Source: Lachancea mirantina
Taxonomy: Eukaryota; Ascomycota; Saccharomycetes; Saccharomycetales; Saccharomycetaceae
Assembly: GCA_900074745.1 (NCBI GenBank)
Contig: LT598463.1
Span: forward strand, 503,926 to 567,925
DNA: 64,000 nt
Reading direction: 5' to 3'
The translations under genes and the position numbers were made by a program. How positions within the stretch are numbered: the stretch's first letter is position 1; the number at the start of each line of letters is the position of its first letter. A model generated the notes under the pieces. It was not told the DNA's origin, searched no databases, and saw nothing but the letters and a program-made list of their open reading frames with translations. Shown one piece after another: positions 60,021 to 64,000 of the stretch.

Positions 60021-62881
60021 TCATTCGGCTCCTATGATTTCCTCTTAATCATGAACCGTCCGTTCATCCCTTTAATTTTATTCTGTCACCTCGATCACGT
60101 AATACTACAACTTGACGATATCACCTTCTCGCCAGCTCCTTCCAACATACCACCGATAGCGTGAATTCATTATCCAGTGTTGGATGAGTCGCTGGAATAT
60201 CTTTACGGCCAAAAGTTTGGTCAGTATGTCAGCAGTAGTATCTTCTGACTTAATGTATTCGACTTGAACTGCCAACTGTTGATGGTCGTCTTTGAGTCTG
60301 TATACTTGACATCCAAAAATGACGATTGCGAGCTCTCACCATTTCTGTCTTGGTGACTAAATTTATCAGTGTCTGGCTATCAGTGATGACGGTGCTTTGC
60401 ATTTTAAATCCTAGCTTCTCAATTGACAGTTGTATCGCCCTTAGCCTAGGTGTGCTAATAAACAGTGCGCACTTTAATCTGGGAAGTTATCGATTTATGA
60501 TTTTTCTACACCTATCAGCATTTTGTCTGATTTCTTATACTCAATTTCATATCTGGCAAATCCGTCATTATCTGGGATGCCTTCTGCTACTACTTTTGTT
60601 TCATATTCAGTTCTTAGATGCGCCAATAATTCTTCGTACCTCTGATCGTTGTTAGTCATAAAGATCGTGTCGTCAGCAAAGAAATTTACCACTAATATGT
60701 CGTTGTTGTGTCTTTTCACAAGTACCCATGGCCACATCTCCCTCCTGTCAATCCGCCTTTTGAGACAAGAAAATCTTTTATGACCTCATATCAATTGGAT
60801 CCTGATTGTTTGAGTCCATATGGTGATTCATCGAGTCTGAATACCTTGTTATTTAGCCCATAATGAGGTGGGGCTTTGATATAAAGTTCTTCTTGCAGTG
60901 GTTCATAAAGGTATGCGAATGTGATATCTAATTGTTTTATACTGCACCCACTACCTAACGCGATGGATGATCCCGTCATCAGTGCTTCGTGTGCGACTAT
61001 ATATGTTTCGGCGTCCAGATCGTGTGTTTCCGGCCCTTGCTGACCTCCTCTAGCTACGCATCTGCACTTTCTTCTACCGTCTCTTGGTAGTAAAAACATA
61101 CATTGAACTTACTATCTTTTCTTTGAGTACCTTTTCCATATCTTTCCTGGTATTTATCCCTTTATTCGGTACGATGGTTATGTCGTTTTCCCTTTGCTTT
61201 GAAGCACGCTTCGCATTGAAAGTGGTCTATTCCGGTCCAATCGATATCCTCGACTGATACATCCGCCAAAAGTCCTAACTCAACGGACTTTTCACTATCT
61301 TCTACGTGAATATGACACAACGATTCGTGGAGTGTTTTGAACGATATCTTCTTCTTGTATTGTGTTCTCATGACACTATTAACGTGGTGGGGCTTTATCA
61401 CTAGGTCTTGTGATACCCAACTCACGTCTTGTTCAAAAATCATGTCTGCCACCTTCTTCTTGTGTTGATCCCTCAGATCCTTAAGGTGGCCAAAGCTGAA
61501 GTCGGGAAAGGTCCTGATTTTGCCAAGCTGGCCAGTGGCGATCACGTTACAATTGATCTGATAGATGTATATGCTTTGATGCATACCACCCTACCCAGGT
61601 TTATTTTGACGAACCCTTAGCTTCAAGGTCAATCACATTAATCAATTAGTCTCAGCTGGCTGAATAAATCTTTATCTTTAAAATTAGAAAATGAAGCTCC
61701 ACTGTCAATTAAAATCAGTGGGTTTGGTGATTTCTCAATAGGTTTCTTCATAGCCTTTTCTGTTGACAATTTGTCTAAGGTGCTTCGTTGGGGCTCTTCT
61801 ACCCTTTGGCTCTCTGGTGGTCTTGTTCTTATAGCATCTGTTTGCAAGATGTCCGACTTGTTTGCAAAGGTAACATGTAACTAGTTGTTCCTGTGCATTG
61901 AAGTTTTGTCCCTTGCGCCAAGTAACCTGATTTGCGGCAATGCAATAGTCTGCATAGAGCAGAATTTTTTCCAGAATTGTGTCGACGGTCGAGTATATAC
62001 ATGCTTCTGGGTTAATTGTTTCACCTGGTTTGATAATTCTCTTGATGTAGACACGAGCATCGTCCCTTTTCTTAATAAATCCTTCGTCAATCGATTCTTC
62101 GATGAGTTTTTTGATTTCCCGGACCAAAATAAAGGGGTTTGTCGTCTAATCAAAAGACAAGCTTGCCCATCTGTCGGCGATGTGATTCGTCGTTGTATCG
62201 TCACCGATAGTCATCGCCGCCTCACAAAACGCGTTATATCCTTCGCTTGAGGTTCTTCGAAATACTATACAGGATGGATAAGCTTGGTAGTCCACAAAAT
62301 TGATCATGAACTGGCCGACGGCTTCCAATTCGTTGCCTTTCGCTTCTCTGGGACATTTTCCATTTTTGTCGGGAATGATATCACGCAGTCCCAACGTTAT
62401 TACCGTGTTTCACAACTTCGTAATGAATGCCATAAATCCGACGTTCGATCTACCAGGCTGAAACCCACCTTCTTCACCGTCTGAAATTCCGTGGCGTTTG
62501 ATATGTTTCATCCAGGAATCATCCAAATTATTGTATTTTTCCTGATTCTTTGGTACACGGCTTGTTTCAGAACGGAGAGATGACTCGTTACCATTGACTA
62601 TTTTTTGATCTAGGCTCCGACAAATATAACTCTTGATTTTTATTGTCACGAATCTCTTCGCGCGACTTACCACTTTCGGTAATTTCGCTGTTAGCGGCGC
62701 TACCATGTTGAGGTTTACCCTTGTCGGTAATCGTTAGATTCGAAACTGCTTATTTAATTCGTTCTTAGTTGATCTAAATAATAAAACTGATAAGATGTTG
62801 AGTACTGTATTTCTCCGTGGTACCTTGAGATCACGACTAAGGTAGTCCTGGTTATATCAGCTTGTTTCGTATATTTTTTTG
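60021..62881 (-). mobile_element. Ty1/copia (Pseudoviridae) fossil, broken
   Basis: A minus-strand element. Parts: incomplete LTR at 60021-60147 on its 3' side, preceded by a polypurine tract like that of Ty1 (GGTGGTA, about 60148-60154); internal region 60148-62705; primer-binding site at 62696-62705; incomplete LTR at 62706-62881 on its 5' side. Within the internal region are recognisable Gag with a CCHC knuckle (about 61834-61875), a protease DSG core (about 61700), the His/Cys start of integrase (about 61190-61330) and reverse transcriptase pieces (about 60500-60740 and 60790-61100). The order Gag-PR-IN-RT is that of Ty1/copia. The internal region is about half the length expected of a complete copy and is interrupted many times, so it is an old, inactive copy. 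Confidence 0.85.
62696..62705 (-). other. Primer-binding site for initiator tRNA-Met
   Basis: Minus-strand TGGTAGCGCC abuts the LTR end (CAACA). It is complementary to the 3' end of yeast initiator tRNA-Met, as in Ty1. Confidence 0.85.
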
Positions 62882-63172
62882 TGTTCTCGTTGCCGGTAGT
62901 CGATAGACTCTGAATTGCTAATTTAATTCGTTCACAGTAGATCTAAACAATACAACTGAAAAGGCGTTGAGTACTTATACCTCTCCGTGATACCGGCCCC
63001 TCTTATACAATTTCTGTAACACAGTTCCAACTTCGAAATCGCTGCTTTCTCTACGATAGACGGTAAGTCACCACTCAGTTCCTATGACTTCGTCTTGATC
63101 GCGAACCGTTTGTCCCTTTCTAGCTTTATTCTGTCATTGCGGTCACGTGACAGTCGCAATACCAGAGAGAAG
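62882..63172 (-). mobile_element. Second incomplete LTR next to the fossil
   Basis: Minus-orientation LTR copy starting (plus strand) TGTTCTCGTTGCCGGTAGTC. It has the TATA-like CTCTCCGTGATACC region and ends in a CACGTGACAG block. It sits directly against the previous LTR, so the two are nested or tandem. Confidence 0.7.
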
Positions 63173-63462
63173 CCTAGGCGATCGAGTCGTGGAGTTGCCG
63201 CGTCAATCCTGTAGACCATGGTATGATAAGCGGGCGATGGAATTGTGCGAAGGAGACACTCTGTGCTCAAGTTGTCAACATAATCACCGAAAATAAGCAC
63301 TCAGTACCGGATACTGGAATTAAGAAAAGTCTGAAAAAATTCGGCGAACAAGTCAATACCACTACTGGCGCGCGCAGACCTCAGTACACTCTCAAGAGAT
63401 GGATGCTGAGCAGTTCAGATCTCGTACTGCTGTAGGTACGATGTCCGTCCTATACATCATAT
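63173..63462. other. Spacer between LTRs with unassigned frame
   Basis: About 290 bp between two LTRs. A plus-strand ATG frame (63223-63435) encodes 70 residues including IKKSLKKFGEQVNTTTGARR and a YTLKRWM segment; I do not recognise it. It may be a piece of host sequence trapped between insertions. Confidence 0.3.
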
Positions 63463-63898
63463 TGTTGAGGTTTATCGTTGTCGGTCGTTGACAGATTTCT
63501 GAACTGTTCATTTAATTCGTTCATAATTGATCTAAATAATAAAGCTGGTAAGGAATTGAGTACTTATATCTCTCCGTGGCTATCTCACGACCATGACCAC
63601 TACGATCTTGGTCATACCAGCTCCTTTTGTACAATTTCTGTAACATTGTTCCAATTTCGGAATCCGTTACTTCTCCATACTAGACGGTGAAATCTCATCA
63701 TACGTCAGTTACCATACCACATATGATCTGATTGAGATGTTCTGAAGATTCTAGAACTGTCAATGGGCCTGTTTTAGCTTCCTGTTCTTCCACAGAATGC
63801 CAACCGTCTGTCCATTTCTCTAATTTTATTCTGTCACTTCGATCACGTGATGATGCAATTGAACCATATCGCCTGCTCGCCAGCTCCTTCTAACAACA
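63463..63898 (-). mobile_element. Solo LTR, well preserved
   Basis: 436 bp, minus orientation, with TGTTG and CAACA ends. The sequence TCATA occurs at 63457-63461 and 63899-63903, a candidate 5-bp target duplication with one base of slack on one side. It is the best preserved LTR in the window and probably the youngest. Confidence 0.88.
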
Positions 63899-64000
63899 TC
63901 ATACGTACCTTACATATCATACATACATGCTAGACGTGTTTAGTTAGCCCTGGATCGATACACAGATCCAGTGCGTGAACCCTGCCGTACCGAGTGCTCG
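63899..64000. other. Right edge, no gene
   Basis: About 100 bp with a short perfect hairpin (CTGGATC at 63950-63956 and GATCCAG at 63965-63971). Nothing else is seen. Confidence 0.5.

Overview
The window is nuclear DNA from a budding yeast of the family Saccharomycetaceae. About 25 of its host genes are recognisable orthologues of Saccharomyces cerevisiae genes. From memory of the S. cerevisiae map, they interleave three blocks: right arm of chromosome I next to CEN1 (NUP60, ERP1, SWD1, RFA1, SEN34), left arm of chromosome VII (CDH1, COG7, PMC1, PMA1, PUF4, PDR1, ERG4, SCL1, MPO1, LEU1, KAP122, ATE1, JAC1, CKB1, GET1, ALK1) and left arm of chromosome II (LDB7, SLA1, HIR1). That zipper pattern is what a lineage that branched off before the whole-genome duplication should show (Lachancea, Torulaspora, Zygosaccharomyces or a relative). 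I cannot fix the genus from sequence alone.

Layout. 1-7 kb: tRNA-Pro, nucleoporin NUP60, p24 cargo receptor ERP1, COMPASS subunit SWD1 and APC/C activator CDH1. 7-18 kb: a Zn2Cys6 regulator with no counterpart at this place in S. cerevisiae, then RFA1, COG7, the vacuolar calcium pump PMC1 and tRNA-splicing subunit SEN34. 18-26 kb: tRNA-Ser and tRNA-Ala, a very GC-rich ADH6/7-type alcohol dehydrogenase, PMA1 and an Old Yellow Enzyme. 26-35 kb: PUF4, PDR1, ERG4, a probable LDB7/RSC14 and SCL1. 35-37.6 kb is a large gene-poor gap. 37.6-58.2 kb: MPO1, SLA1, LEU1, HIR1, KAP122, ATE1, JAC1, CKB1, GET1 and ALK1. 58.2-64 kb holds no recognisable host gene; it is a nest of LTRs around one broken Ty1/copia fossil.

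HIR1 and KAP122 appear truncated at the N terminus as plain open frames, but both are completed by a very short first exon and an intron (100 and 76 nt) whose splice restores the conserved N terminus. These introns are the clearest gene-model corrections here.

Several promoters carry sites that fit the gene: MCB at RFA1, paired calcineurin-response-like elements at PMC1, a perfect Leu3 palindrome at LEU1, an Rpn4/PACE box at SCL1 and a Yap1-type site at the OYE gene. Most striking, the sequence just upstream of PUF4 holds three identical copies of the 9-nt motif recognised by Puf4 protein, which suggests autoregulation through the 5' leader. The ADH/PMA1 divergent promoter is a local GC island with several perfect palindromes. 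I did not find a wholly unknown multi-gene system.
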